The notes below the pieces were generated by a model, which saw only the letters and a program-made list of their open reading frames with translations, was not told the origin of the DNA and ran no database searches. The position numbers were made by a program, and so were the translations under genes. From Curtobacterium salicis (GTDB lineage Bacteria > Actinomycetota > Actinomycetes > Actinomycetales > Microbacteriaceae): a stretch of DNA of 64,000 nucleotides. The stretch covers positions 496,001 to 560,000 of the forward strand of contig NZ_JAAOYO010000003.1 in NCBI RefSeq assembly GCF_011759505.1, given 5' to 3'. Shown here piece after piece: positions 50,178-58,327 of this stretch. Position 1 is the first letter of the stretch; each line of letters starts with the position of its first letter.

Positions 50178-51377
50178 TCAGCGCTGCTGCGGGTCCGGTC
50201 CGGCCGGGACGGGGCCGACGACGGTCCGAGGGCGTGCTGCGTCGAGATGGGTGCGGGGAGCCGGGACCGCCCGGGCCGCGGCGAGGGCGACGTGCCCCAG
50301 GTCCTGCGCGGAGGTCTCGGCACCGGAGTCCGCGACCCGACGCCGTGCCGCACGCTGGCGGGCGGCACCGGTGCCCCGGGCGAAGAGATCGGCGATGCCG
50401 CGTTCGACCAGCTGGTCGTCGCCGTTCGCCGTCAGGGCCGGCAGCACGTGGGCCAGGAGCAGCATCACGACGTCGCGGGCCGGTGCCGGGCGTTCGGTCG
50501 TCGGGTCGACGAGGCACCCGTCGAGTCCGTCGAGGGCAGCCCGCCAGTTCGCCATCCGGACCGCGCAGGCGGGCGTGTTCGGGGCCTCCCGGCCGACCGC
50601 CGCGTCGTTCGCCGCCGTGTCCACCAGGGCACGGACCAGACCGGCGACCGTCACCGTCGTGCCGGGGTCGAGCGGCACGTCGGCGACGCGGACCTCCACC
50701 GTCGGGTGGTTCCGCGACAGGCGGGCGTCGAGGTAGAGCATGCCCGCGTCGAGCAGTGTGCCGGTGCTGAGCATCGCCTCGGTCACGGCGCGGTAGCGAG
50801 CCAGGGAGCCGTAGCGCTCCTGCGGGCCGGACGACGGCCACTGGTTCCAGAGCATCGACCGCCAGCTGGCGTGCCCGGTGTCGACACCGTCGTGGAACGG
50901 CGAGTTCGCGGTCATGGCGATGAGGATCGGCGTCCACGTGCGGATCTGGTCGAGGACGGCGACGCCCTCCTCCGGTGAGTCGACCGACACGTGCACGTGC
51001 AGACCCGAGGTGAGCACCCGTCGCGGCAGGCTGCCGTACCGCTCCATGATCGTCGAGTACCGCGCCGAATCGGTGGGGTGCGGGGTGACCGGGCACGGCG
51101 ACGTGGCGAGCGGGGCGGCATGCGCTCCGGCCTCGGACGCGAGCAGTTCCGTGAACTCGCGGTTCGCCAGGACCTGGCCGCCGAGCGCCGCGAGGGACGA
51201 GTGCGGGCGGGTGATGAGCTCGATCGCCTCCCGGTGCATCTCGCCGACGACCTCGCCACCGTCCCCCGGGCCGCCGGCCGCGACGGCGCGGGCGAGCACC
51301 TGGTCCGCGACCGGGACCGGGTGACCCGTCGTCCGGTCGATGAGCAGCAGCTCTTCTTCGACTCCCATGGTGCGCAT
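50178..51377 (-). CDS. GCS2-type carboxylate-amine ligase (YbdK family)
   Basis: A 399-residue ATP-dependent ligase of the glutamate-cysteine ligase 2 family. MGVEEELLLID starts the protein, with motifs GEMHREAIELITRPH, SGLHVHVSVDS, SWRSMLWNQWP and HPTVEVRVAD. The family makes gamma-glutamyl bonds; the true substrate here is unknown. The tail of about 40 residues is Ala/Arg-rich. ATG 51377 is chosen because longer frames enter the repeat at 51401. Confidence 0.88.
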   Translation of the reverse strand: MRTMGVEEELLLIDRTTGHPVPVADQVLARAVAAGGPGDGGEVVGEMHREAIELITRPHSSLAALGGQVLANREFTELLASEAGAHAAPLATSPCPVTPHPTDSARYSTIMERYGSLPRRVLTSGLHVHVSVDSPEEGVAVLDQIRTWTPILIAMTANSPFHDGVDTGHASWRSMLWNQWPSSGPQERYGSLARYRAVTEAMLSTGTLLDAGMLYLDARLSRNHPTVEVRVADVPLDPGTTVTVAGLVRALVDTAANDAAVGREAPNTPACAVRMANWRAALDGLDGCLVDPTTERPAPARDVVMLLLAHVLPALTANGDDQLVERGIADLFARGTGAARQRAARRRVADSGAETSAQDLGHVALAAARAVPAPRTHLDAARPRTVVGPVPAGPDPQQR

Positions 51378-51400
51378 GCCCCGAGTGAATCCGGGATCGG

Positions 51401-51574
51401 CTGCGCGTGGGCACCGGGTGGCCGGAGCACGCGGCCTGACGGTCCGCGGAGCGCGGGTCAGTCGTCGGGGAGACCGACCTTCGAGCCGCGTGGGTCGACG
51501 TTCCGCCGTGGGGGTGCGTCGACGACCGGGGCTGGCTCGAGCGCGAGGGCTCGGCGGCGTGCGGCGTCGGACCG
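51401..51574. repeat. 174-bp direct repeat, left copy
   Basis: Matches 55435-55608 without gaps (displacement 4034 bp) with about ten substitutions. It is a copy of the 3' end and downstream flank of the membrane-protein gene at 55492-56181. Confidence 0.92.
51458..51574 (-). pseudogene. 3' remnant of the membrane-protein gene
   Basis: On the minus strand the repeat still reads SDAARRRALALEPAPVV-D-APPRRNVDPRG and ends SKVGLPDD-stop, in frame, but the rest of the gene is missing. Confidence 0.8.
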
Positions 51575-51822
51575 AGTTGCACTCCACCGACAGCATGATC
51601 CACGGATCCCACAAGTGATCCGGCAACGGTCAGGCGCAAGTCATGCATCGGCGGCTTCGGAATCCGGACCGAAGCCCGTGTGGGATCCCAGTCTTGGACA
51701 GCAACGCAACCCTGGGACTGATCTTGGTGACCGCCGCGACTCATTGCCAGGGGGAGAACTGACGGCCGGGAGGAACCGATCGGTTCTTCCCGGCCGCCAG
51801 GACTTGCCGAGCCGTGAGTTCG
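51575..51822. other. Left flank of the repeat-bounded segment
   Basis: No gene is seen. It contains the terminator at 51763 and otherwise unremarkable DNA of lower GC than the surroundings. Confidence 0.55.
51763..51796 (-). terminator. Terminator of the 845-aa secreted-protein gene
   Basis: A 17-bp near-perfect palindromic stem centred on CCGATCGG, arms CGGCCGGGAGGAACCGA / TCGGTTCTTCCCGGCCG (one G-U), 26 bp past the stop. Confidence 0.8.
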
Positions 51823-54360
51823 CTACATCGGTCCGGCGAACGCCGTCACTGCCTCGAACTCCCGCGATGAATTGGCGGGAACGGTCAGCGCCCACGCCAC
51901 GGCCTCTCCGTTGTCATAGTCGCCACCGACGTCGGCGCTGTTGTTGAGGTCACCCTGGAGGTCGATCGCCGACCAGACATCGCGATAGAGCCCCTCGGCA
52001 ATCGTTGCGCCCTGTGTGATTGCCGTCAGTCGCAGGGACAGAACAGCGTCGCTGTCATCGACGTGCACGCACCCGACCGTCTGGGACGCCGTGTCGATGC
52101 CGCCAGTACCGGTGTCATCGTCGGCCGTGTAGCAGTCGATCGCGTGGTACAGGCGAACGTCCTGAGTGGTGTTGGTCGTGTTCTGGACCTCGACGTGCGT
52201 CGATACGCTGCTGCCACCCGCGACCCAGCTGTCGGTCTGTACGAGTTGCACTCCCGTCTCTCCGGCGGTGACCCGTGTCACGGTACGGAACGGGTCAGCC
52301 GCGGTACCGGAACCTGAGTTGGACTGAGCCATCGGCGTCCACGGCTCGAACGAGAGGTGCGCCGCCGGGATGTCATTGGGGCCGTAGAGAGTTCCGTTCA
52401 CGGCGACGAATGTGCCGCACGCCGTGTCGCTGTAGTACTCACCCATCAAGTCCTCGTTGGTGTTCAGCGTGCAGCTGAGGTCCGGGCTGGTCGACGCGGA
52501 CGAGATGGTTCGAGCGTCCGTGATGGGCGGGGTGACCGGTGTGTCGGTCGGCGGTGTGCCTGGTTCGTTGCCTCCGGTGGCGTCGCACCCCTCGGGGAGG
52601 TGGACGGTGTCCATGTAGGGGAATTCCCCGCCCACGAGGTCTTTTGTGGATTCTGCCTCGAAAGACCCCCACCAGCCTTCTGGCCCGAACCAGGCTTCGG
52701 CGTCGAGGGCTGCCTTCCATTCGAGCCCGAGCTTCAGCGCTGTGCAGGTCGAGTTCTGTGGCGTCCGCGACAGTGTTGCGGTTGCCTTCAGCGGGTAGAG
52801 CTCACCCTTCAGGCCGACGAGAGCACCAGCAGCGGCGCTGCCGGTGCCGACACCGAACGCGACCGACCCACCGAGTTCCAGCGTCACTTCCGCGAGGTTC
52901 TCAGCGGAGACAACGGGGGTGAGCTGCGCGGCGTGAGAGATCGTGTAGGGCGTGGCTTTGAACCCCTTGGTGGTCAGAGTGCCCTTCGCACCGAAGCCGC
53001 CGGTAGCCGTTGCACCGATGTTCGACACCTTCACTGCCCCGCTGACAGCGGCGGAGCCAGAAATGTCCCACTTGACCATCAGGGGAACCGGGCTGGCAGG
53101 GATCGTCTGAGCGCCGCTGAAGATGTCCGCGACGCAGGTGGCGCTCACAGTGGTCTCCACCGAGAGAGCACCCTTGGCCGTGACGGAGAACCCGAGGTTG
53201 TACTTCACCTTGCCCTTGTCGATGTCCATCTCGACGATGCGGTGGAAAGTCAGCGCGTTCTCGAATGACACATCAGCGCCGGTGTCCACGGAGCAGTCGA
53301 GTCTCTTGTTCTGCGTCGGGGTGGAGACCGGCGCCCCGCCCGGCGACGCAGCGGACTCAGCTTGCTTCACCCGTGCCGCGTCGACGGCCGAGGTGCTCAA
53401 CCCATTCGGGAATGTTGGATCGACACCGAGGGTGGTGTCCCCGGTGCTCAGGTGGTACTGCTGGAACACGTCGGCGAGTCCCGCTGGGCGAAGCTGTACG
53501 GTGACGCCGTCTGACGCGACACCGGTGACGATGCCGAGGTACCCCGCTGGCAGCGCGCGGTTCGCGGGGACGACCACACCGCTTCCGGACTGCAACAGGG
53601 GCGCGCCGGCCTTGAGGGACAGCGCAAGATTCGCACCGACCATCGACACAGTTGAGATCTGCGATGACTTGGCGAACACGGTCCCAGGATTGGCTACGTA
53701 CGCGGCGTTGTTCGACGTCCCGACGGCATCCGTGCGGCTGCGCAGCGTGAGCGGCCCTGTCCATTTGCCCTTGAGTTTGGTGAACAGCGAGTAGGCGTAG
53801 TCGGCGCCCGGCTGCAGACCGGTGACGTGGGCGGTGTGGCCGGTGACGGCGACACGGGAACCAGTGGATCGCGTCTTGGGCGCGGCAGAGCCCGATGCCC
53901 GTCGGAGTGACACGGACGAGCCCTTCGGAGCCGACCAGCTGAGGTCGGCCGTGGTGGTGCTGATGTCGGTCGCGGTGAACGACTTCGATCCCGGTAGTGC
54001 GGTGATCTTGGCCGAGATGCTGGCCTTCTTTCCGGCGCGGATACTCACGCGAGACACTGAGGCCTTGCCGCCGTATGCGACCCCGCGGTAGACGAATGTC
54101 GGAACGCTGACTGAGTAGACACCAGGGGCGATGCTGAGCGACACCGTCTTGCTGCTTCCCTGCCCAGGCTTGATCGCGGAGCGCGGCGCTCCTGCTGAGT
54201 GCTGCTTCTTGAGCACGACGTTCGCCGGGATGTTCTTCGGTGTACCGATCTTCACTGAGGCGGTACCGGTCTTGGCCGCCGCCTCAGCCGCGATCGGAAT
54301 GGAGACGAGCACCGTCGTCAAGAGCAGAGCAGCAGTGCTCGCAGCGAGTAAGCGTTTCAC
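51823..54360 (-). CDS. Large secreted protein with fibronectin-III-like domain
   Basis: An 845-residue exported protein, start GTG 54360 with AAAGG six bases upstream. The signal peptide is MKRLLAASTAALLLTTVL ... AEA. Near 120-210 a fibronectin III-like unit is visible (ATDISTTTADLSWSAP ... VTGLQPGADYAYSL). A central region of about 400 residues is beta-rich with Gly/Thr/Ser. A proline-threonine linker (PGTPPTDTPVTPP) leads to a C-terminal beta domain (QLVQTDSWVAGGSS ... VQNTTNTTQDVRLYHAIDCY) of about 200 residues. No anchor, LPXTG or catalytic motif is visible. Its GC content is visibly lower than the flanks. Confidence 0.8.
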   Translation of the reverse strand: MKRLLAASTAALLLTTVLVSIPIAAEAAAKTGTASVKIGTPKNIPANVVLKKQHSAGAPRSAIKPGQGSSKTVSLSIAPGVYSVSVPTFVYRGVAYGGKASVSRVSIRAGKKASISAKITALPGSKSFTATDISTTTADLSWSAPKGSSVSLRRASGSAAPKTRSTGSRVAVTGHTAHVTGLQPGADYAYSLFTKLKGKWTGPLTLRSRTDAVGTSNNAAYVANPGTVFAKSSQISTVSMVGANLALSLKAGAPLLQSGSGVVVPANRALPAGYLGIVTGVASDGVTVQLRPAGLADVFQQYHLSTGDTTLGVDPTFPNGLSTSAVDAARVKQAESAASPGGAPVSTPTQNKRLDCSVDTGADVSFENALTFHRIVEMDIDKGKVKYNLGFSVTAKGALSVETTVSATCVADIFSGAQTIPASPVPLMVKWDISGSAAVSGAVKVSNIGATATGGFGAKGTLTTKGFKATPYTISHAAQLTPVVSAENLAEVTLELGGSVAFGVGTGSAAAGALVGLKGELYPLKATATLSRTPQNSTCTALKLGLEWKAALDAEAWFGPEGWWGSFEAESTKDLVGGEFPYMDTVHLPEGCDATGGNEPGTPPTDTPVTPPITDARTISSASTSPDLSCTLNTNEDLMGEYYSDTACGTFVAVNGTLYGPNDIPAAHLSFEPWTPMAQSNSGSGTAADPFRTVTRVTAGETGVQLVQTDSWVAGGSSVSTHVEVQNTTNTTQDVRLYHAIDCYTADDDTGTGGIDTASQTVGCVHVDDSDAVLSLRLTAITQGATIAEGLYRDVWSAIDLQGDLNNSADVGGDYDNGEAVAWALTVPANSSREFEAVTAFAGPM

Positions 54361-54554
54361 AATGAACCTTTCAGGAACGGCCGAGGGCCTCAACCGTGCG
54401 ACGACGACGTCAAGCGGATTGCACGTGCGCCGACGCGGTCGGAACAAGTGCGGGTTTCTGAGCGAAAGCGAGCGCGAGTGGTGACTCACCCGGTGGGGTC
54501 GGCACTTCCGGAACGCTCAGATCGTGAACAGGCAGCCGGATCCTCAGAGCAAGG

Positions 54555-55103
54555 TCAGCGCAGGAAGCGACCCGCCCAACTCCGGCCTGTCCAGAGCTCG
54601 AAACGGCCGGCTTCGGTCGGCGACGGGTAGAAACCCGGAGGATCGACGTCGGGGACGGGTGGGGTTCGAACAGTTCCGTCGGAACGGAGGAACCAGGTGC
54701 CGCGGTAGTCCCAGGCGAGCCGACCGCCGCCGACGGACTGTTGACGCCACCGGTCACCGCGAGCGCGACCGAATTGGATGCGGAGAGTCGTGTACCCGTG
54801 TTGCAGTTCGGCGAGGAGCCTGGTTTGCAACCGCAGGGCGACAACCGCGAGGAGACCGCCTCCGCCGAGGAAGACAACAGGCACGACTATCCGCATGCTG
54901 GGGGCGTCGTTCAGTAACGAGGTGGCGAGTACCGCGAGAACGAAGAGCACCGCTGCGCCCACCCCCAGCGTGATGAGACGATGACATGCGGAGAGCCCGG
55001 GTAAGGGCGTTGGCGGCGCCGCTGTCACCTGTGGTGTCATGCGGTTCGCGGTCGCGGTGGTGAACATCGGCACATCACGAGGCCGTGCAGCGATTCCATT
55101 CAC
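54555..55103 (-). CDS. Membrane protein with DUF2510-like C-terminus
   Basis: A 182-residue protein with two helices (about 45-65 and 72-92) after a short N-terminus. The C-terminus PPGFYPSPTEAGRFELWTGRSWAGR has the GWYPDP ... RYWDGxxW pattern of DUF2510. A middle part (LRIQFGRARGDRWRQ) is basic. Function unknown. It lies inside the repeat-bounded segment, divergent neither from nor obviously cotranscribed with the large secreted protein upstream of it. Confidence 0.72.
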   Translation of the reverse strand: MNGIAARPRDVPMFTTATANRMTPQVTAAPPTPLPGLSACHRLITLGVGAAVLFVLAVLATSLLNDAPSMRIVVPVVFLGGGGLLAVVALRLQTRLLAELQHGYTTLRIQFGRARGDRWRQQSVGGGRLAWDYRGTWFLRSDGTVRTPPVPDVDPPGFYPSPTEAGRFELWTGRSWAGRFLR

Positions 55104-55491
55104 GTTGCGCCTGTCCGGACCAGTTCACGAACGTGGACTTGTACAAACCCGGACCCCGTGCCCAAGGTGCTGATCAACTGCATCGTGCGCCCCCTCATCA
55201 GCATCGACGGCGATGCTGATGAGAGGTTCTCAGAAAAACGGGGTGGCTAGCCACCTCCCGAATGGGTGTCGGCGCACATCATGAGGCCGGTGCTCCAAGA
55301 CGTCGCCGGATGCGCCCGTCCGGGCGTTGTGCCTTCTCGTTCGTTCGATGTCGGCGGGGGTTCACCGGCAAGGCGTACTCGACCCGGTCAGCGTGGAGAC
55401 GATCGCCTGTTCATCGTTGTTGCCGATCGGCCTGCTGCGCGCGGGCACCGGGTGGCCGGAGCACGCGGCCGGACGGTCCGCTGAGCGCGGG
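55104..55491. other. Right flank of the repeat-bounded segment
   Basis: No supported gene. It contains a 13-bp hairpin (CTCATCAGCATCG / CGATGCTGATGAG with loop ACGG at 55193-55222) and the start of the right direct repeat. Confidence 0.6.
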
Positions 55492-55608
55492 TCAGTCGCC
55501 GGGGAGACCGACCTTCGAGCCGCGTGGGTCGACGTTCCGCCGTGGGGGTGCCGCGACGACCGGAGCGGGCTCGAGCGCGAGGGCTCGGCGGCGTGCGGCG
55601 TCGGACCG
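55435..55608. repeat. 174-bp direct repeat, right copy
   Basis: Parental-looking copy: it contains the intact 3' end of the membrane-protein gene. Confidence 0.92.
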
Positions 55609-56181
55609 TCCGATGCCCGTCACCACCACGATGAAGGTGGCCGACTGCAGCACCATGAGCAACGGCGGCATCAGCAACGGCGTCGGGTGATCGAGCGTGC
55701 CGAGCCCGGACAGCAGCGCTCCGGCCCACGCGAGCGCCCAGGTGGTCGGCAGCAGGACGAACCGGGCCGCGAGGGCGACGGACGGTCCGAGGATGCGCTC
55801 GGCCCGGGCGAGGACCTCGTCACGGTCCTCCGGGAGCATCGCCGGGGGACGCGCGGCGAACTGCCGTGCGATGCGCTCGCCGCGGCGCCAGTCGCCCGAT
55901 GGCGTGGCGGTGTCCCGGCCGTCGAGTTCCCGACGGTGGACCCGGAGGAACACCGCGACGAGGCACCCGAGTGCGGCCGCGAAGCAGACGATCGCCAGGA
56001 GGCGCAGGGGCCACTGCCCGTCGAAGACGCCCCAGAGCAGGTCTGCAACCACCAGGACCGTGCCGGAGACGACCGCGACCGCGCCGCTCACCACGGTCCG
56101 GCGTCGGAGTCGCGCCGGGTCGAGGAACTCCGACCGGCGTGCACGCGCGATGCGCCAACCGGTCGAGAACGCGTTGCCCAT
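55492..56181 (-). CDS. Four-helix membrane protein
   Basis: A 229-residue hypothetical membrane protein. Helices near 30-50, 58-78, 142-162 and 172-195 are separated by a hydrophilic loop containing DWRRGERIARQFAARPP. The Arg/Ala-rich C-terminus (ARRRALALEPAP) lies in the direct repeat. I do not recognise a family. It is separated from the next gene by a terminator. Confidence 0.78.
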   Translation of the reverse strand: MGNAFSTGWRIARARRSEFLDPARLRRRTVVSGAVAVVSGTVLVVADLLWGVFDGQWPLRLLAIVCFAAALGCLVAVFLRVHRRELDGRDTATPSGDWRRGERIARQFAARPPAMLPEDRDEVLARAERILGPSVALAARFVLLPTTWALAWAGALLSGLGTLDHPTPLLMPPLLMVLQSATFIVVVTGIGRSDAARRRALALEPAPVVAAPPRRNVDPRGSKVGLPGD

Positions 56182-56213
56182 GCGGTCATCCTGCTCCCTC
56201 GCCGGGGAACACG

Positions 56214-56245
56214 GAACGGCCGGCCCTCGGGAGGGCCGGCCGTTC
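56214..56245 (-). terminator. Terminator of the Gfo/Idh gene
   Basis: A 15-bp perfect stem GAACGGCCGGCCCTC / GAGGGCCGGCCGTTC with a minimal loop, 21 bp past the oxidoreductase stop. Confidence 0.85.
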
Positions 56246-56265
56246 GCGGTGGTGGTGCTGTCGGG

Positions 56266-57375
56266 CTACTCGCCGGCGGTCAGGACCGCGGCGGCCGGGT
56301 CGAAGTCCTCCGGCAGCGGGGGGATCGCGTCGACGGACGACGTGATCTCGACGGCGGAGCCGGACTCGGCAGCGTCGCGGATGCCGAGCAGCACGTCGAG
56401 GACGTGCAGGGCGACGGCACCGGAGGCGCGTTCCGGTCGGTCCTCGGCGATCGCGCGGGCGAGCTCCACGACCCCGGTGCCACGGCCCCAGGTGGAACCG
56501 ACGGCGGGCAGGGTCTCGGGCTCGTCCTGCCCGTACCGCCAGAGGGTCGACTCGCCCTCGAACGTGTTCGGGTCCGGCAGCGAGATCGTGCCGAGCGTGC
56601 CGTTGATCTCGACGAAGCCCATCCGCGGCAGCGCGTGCTGGAACGAGAACGTCGACTGGGCGGACTGCCCGCCGGCGAACTCGATGAGCGCAGCGTGGTG
56701 GGTCGGGACCTCGACGGGGAAGGTCTCGCCGGCACGGTCGCCCGACGCGATGGTGCGACGGTCGAGCGACTTCGAGGACACGGCCTGCACCCGGCTGGCG
56801 GTGCCGAACGCGTGCACGAGCGTGGTCACGTAGTACGGGCCCATGTCGAACAGGGGGCCGGCACCGGTGGCGAACAGGAAGTCCGGGTTCGGGTGCCACG
56901 CCTCGGGCCCCGGCACGTGGAACAGCGTCGTCGCGGTGAGCGGCTCGCCGATGTCCCCGCGGGCGATGGCCCGGAGTGCCGTCTGGATGCCCGCGCCGAG
57001 CACGGTGTCCGGAGCGGTCGCGACACGGAGGCCCTTCGCCTGCGCCGACGCGAGCACGGCTGCGGCCGAGTCGTGGTCGGTGGCGATCGGCTTCTCGCTC
57101 CAGACGTGCTTGCCGGCGTCGATGATCTGCTGGTCGACCTCGGCGTGCACGGCCGGGATCGTCAGGTTGATGACGATCTGCACGTCGTCACGGGCCAGGA
57201 GCTCGTCGACGCTGCCGGAACCCGCGACGCCGTACTTCTCGGCCTGCGCGGCGGCCCGGTCGAGCAGCACGTCGGCGACGAAGCGGACCTCGACGTCGGC
57301 GAACTGGGTCAGGTTCTCGAGGTACTGCGTGGAGATGTTCCCCGCGCCGATGATGCCGATGCCGGAGCGGCTCAC
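56266..57375 (-). CDS. Gfo/Idh/MocA-family oxidoreductase
   Basis: A 369-residue NAD(P)-dependent sugar/inositol-type dehydrogenase. The Rossmann motif is GIGIIGAGNISTQYLENL; the family motif EKPIATD with the catalytic Lys in WSEKPI is present. The C-terminal beta-sheet domain is intact. It starts at GTG 57375, overlapping the stop of the epimerase gene (GTGA). The pair suggests a catabolic route for a sugar or polyol. Confidence 0.92.
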   Translation of the reverse strand: MSRSGIGIIGAGNISTQYLENLTQFADVEVRFVADVLLDRAAAQAEKYGVAGSGSVDELLARDDVQIVINLTIPAVHAEVDQQIIDAGKHVWSEKPIATDHDSAAAVLASAQAKGLRVATAPDTVLGAGIQTALRAIARGDIGEPLTATTLFHVPGPEAWHPNPDFLFATGAGPLFDMGPYYVTTLVHAFGTASRVQAVSSKSLDRRTIASGDRAGETFPVEVPTHHAALIEFAGGQSAQSTFSFQHALPRMGFVEINGTLGTISLPDPNTFEGESTLWRYGQDEPETLPAVGSTWGRGTGVVELARAIAEDRPERASGAVALHVLDVLLGIRDAAESGSAVEITSSVDAIPPLPEDFDPAAAVLTAGE

Positions 57376-58172
57376 TTGTCGTTGTCCCGGAGCCAGGTGA
57401 GGGACTCGGTGATGCCCTCGAAGACGTCGCCCTTGTACGCGTCGAACTCGACGACCCGGATGGCCTGCGGCGCCGCGGCGAGGATGCCCGCCACGTCGAC
57501 GTCGCCCTGGCCGGCCGGGGTCTGGTTCTCGAAGGCACGCTGCAGGGCCTCGGGCACGATGAGGGCGCTCTCGGACGAGGGCAGTGCGGTGCGGATGTCA
57601 CCGTCGACCTTGCCGTCCTTCACGTGGATGGCGACGACACGGTCGCCGAGGCCTCGGAGCACGGCAGCGGCGTCCGCACCACCGACGGTCGCCCAGAAGG
57701 TGTCGACCTCGAGGACGGTCTCCGGCGCGAGCTGCTCGACGAACAGGTCGTAGACGGTGCGGCCGTCGACCTTGTTCGTGAACTCCCACTGGTGGTTGTG
57801 GTAGCCGAACTGCAGGCCACGGGACGCGGCCTCGGCGGTCAGGACGTTGACGCGCTCGGCGATCGCCTTGACGTCGTCCGCGGTCTGCCAGCGGTCGGTC
57901 GGGATGAACGGGTCGATGACCGTGTGGATGCCGAGGCGCTCCGCCGCGTCCCAGATCGGGGCGGTGTCGTCGGCGTCGATCACGGCGACGTGGCCGGACG
58001 GGGCCTTCAGGCCGGTGGCCGCGAACGCACGCTCGAGGTCGGTGGCGCGCTCGACGAACGCGTAGGGCTCGACGTTCTCGTAGCCGATCTCGCGGACCCG
58101 GGCGATGGCCTGGTCGAGGTCTTCGGCGATCGCGTCGCGCAGTGAGTACAGCTGCACAGAGGTGGTGGGCAT
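57372..58172 (-). CDS. Sugar phosphate isomerase/epimerase (AP endonuclease 2 fold)
   Basis: A 266-residue TIM-barrel protein. MPTTSVQLYSLRDAI begins the barrel; metal ligands are expected in FGYHNHQWEF, VLEVDTFWA, AIHVKDGK and VVEFD. Such proteins isomerise sugar phosphates or ketoses. ATG 58172 follows AAGGAG. First gene of the two-gene operon with the Gfo/Idh enzyme. Confidence 0.92.
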   Translation of the reverse strand: MPTTSVQLYSLRDAIAEDLDQAIARVREIGYENVEPYAFVERATDLERAFAATGLKAPSGHVAVIDADDTAPIWDAAERLGIHTVIDPFIPTDRWQTADDVKAIAERVNVLTAEAASRGLQFGYHNHQWEFTNKVDGRTVYDLFVEQLAPETVLEVDTFWATVGGADAAAVLRGLGDRVVAIHVKDGKVDGDIRTALPSSESALIVPEALQRAFENQTPAGQGDVDVAGILAAAPQAIRVVEFDAYKGDVFEGITESLTWLRDNDK

Positions 58173-58292
58173 TGCAGAGGCTCCTTCGATCCTGACGTGG
58201 TGTGCGGCCGACGGAGACACTGCTCCACGGCGAGACGATCCGACGCTACCGCAGAAACCACCCGGTGTGTAGTTTTCATCTCCGCATGACGT

Positions 58293-58314
58293 GATCCGTG
58301 CCTCCCGGACCGTC
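58293..58314. repeat. Half copy of dispersed hairpin element
   Basis: GTGATCCGTGCCTCCCG followed by GACCG, 14 bp before the carboxylesterase start. The 17-mer is identical to 49424-49440 and 60475-60491; no partner arm is seen nearby. Confidence 0.7.
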
Positions 58315-58327
58315 GTACGGTTGCCTG

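Noticed and set aside
51575-55434. Transposon or prophage
   Set aside because: No transposase, integrase or phage gene is present in the segment; only the flanking repeats suggest insertion.
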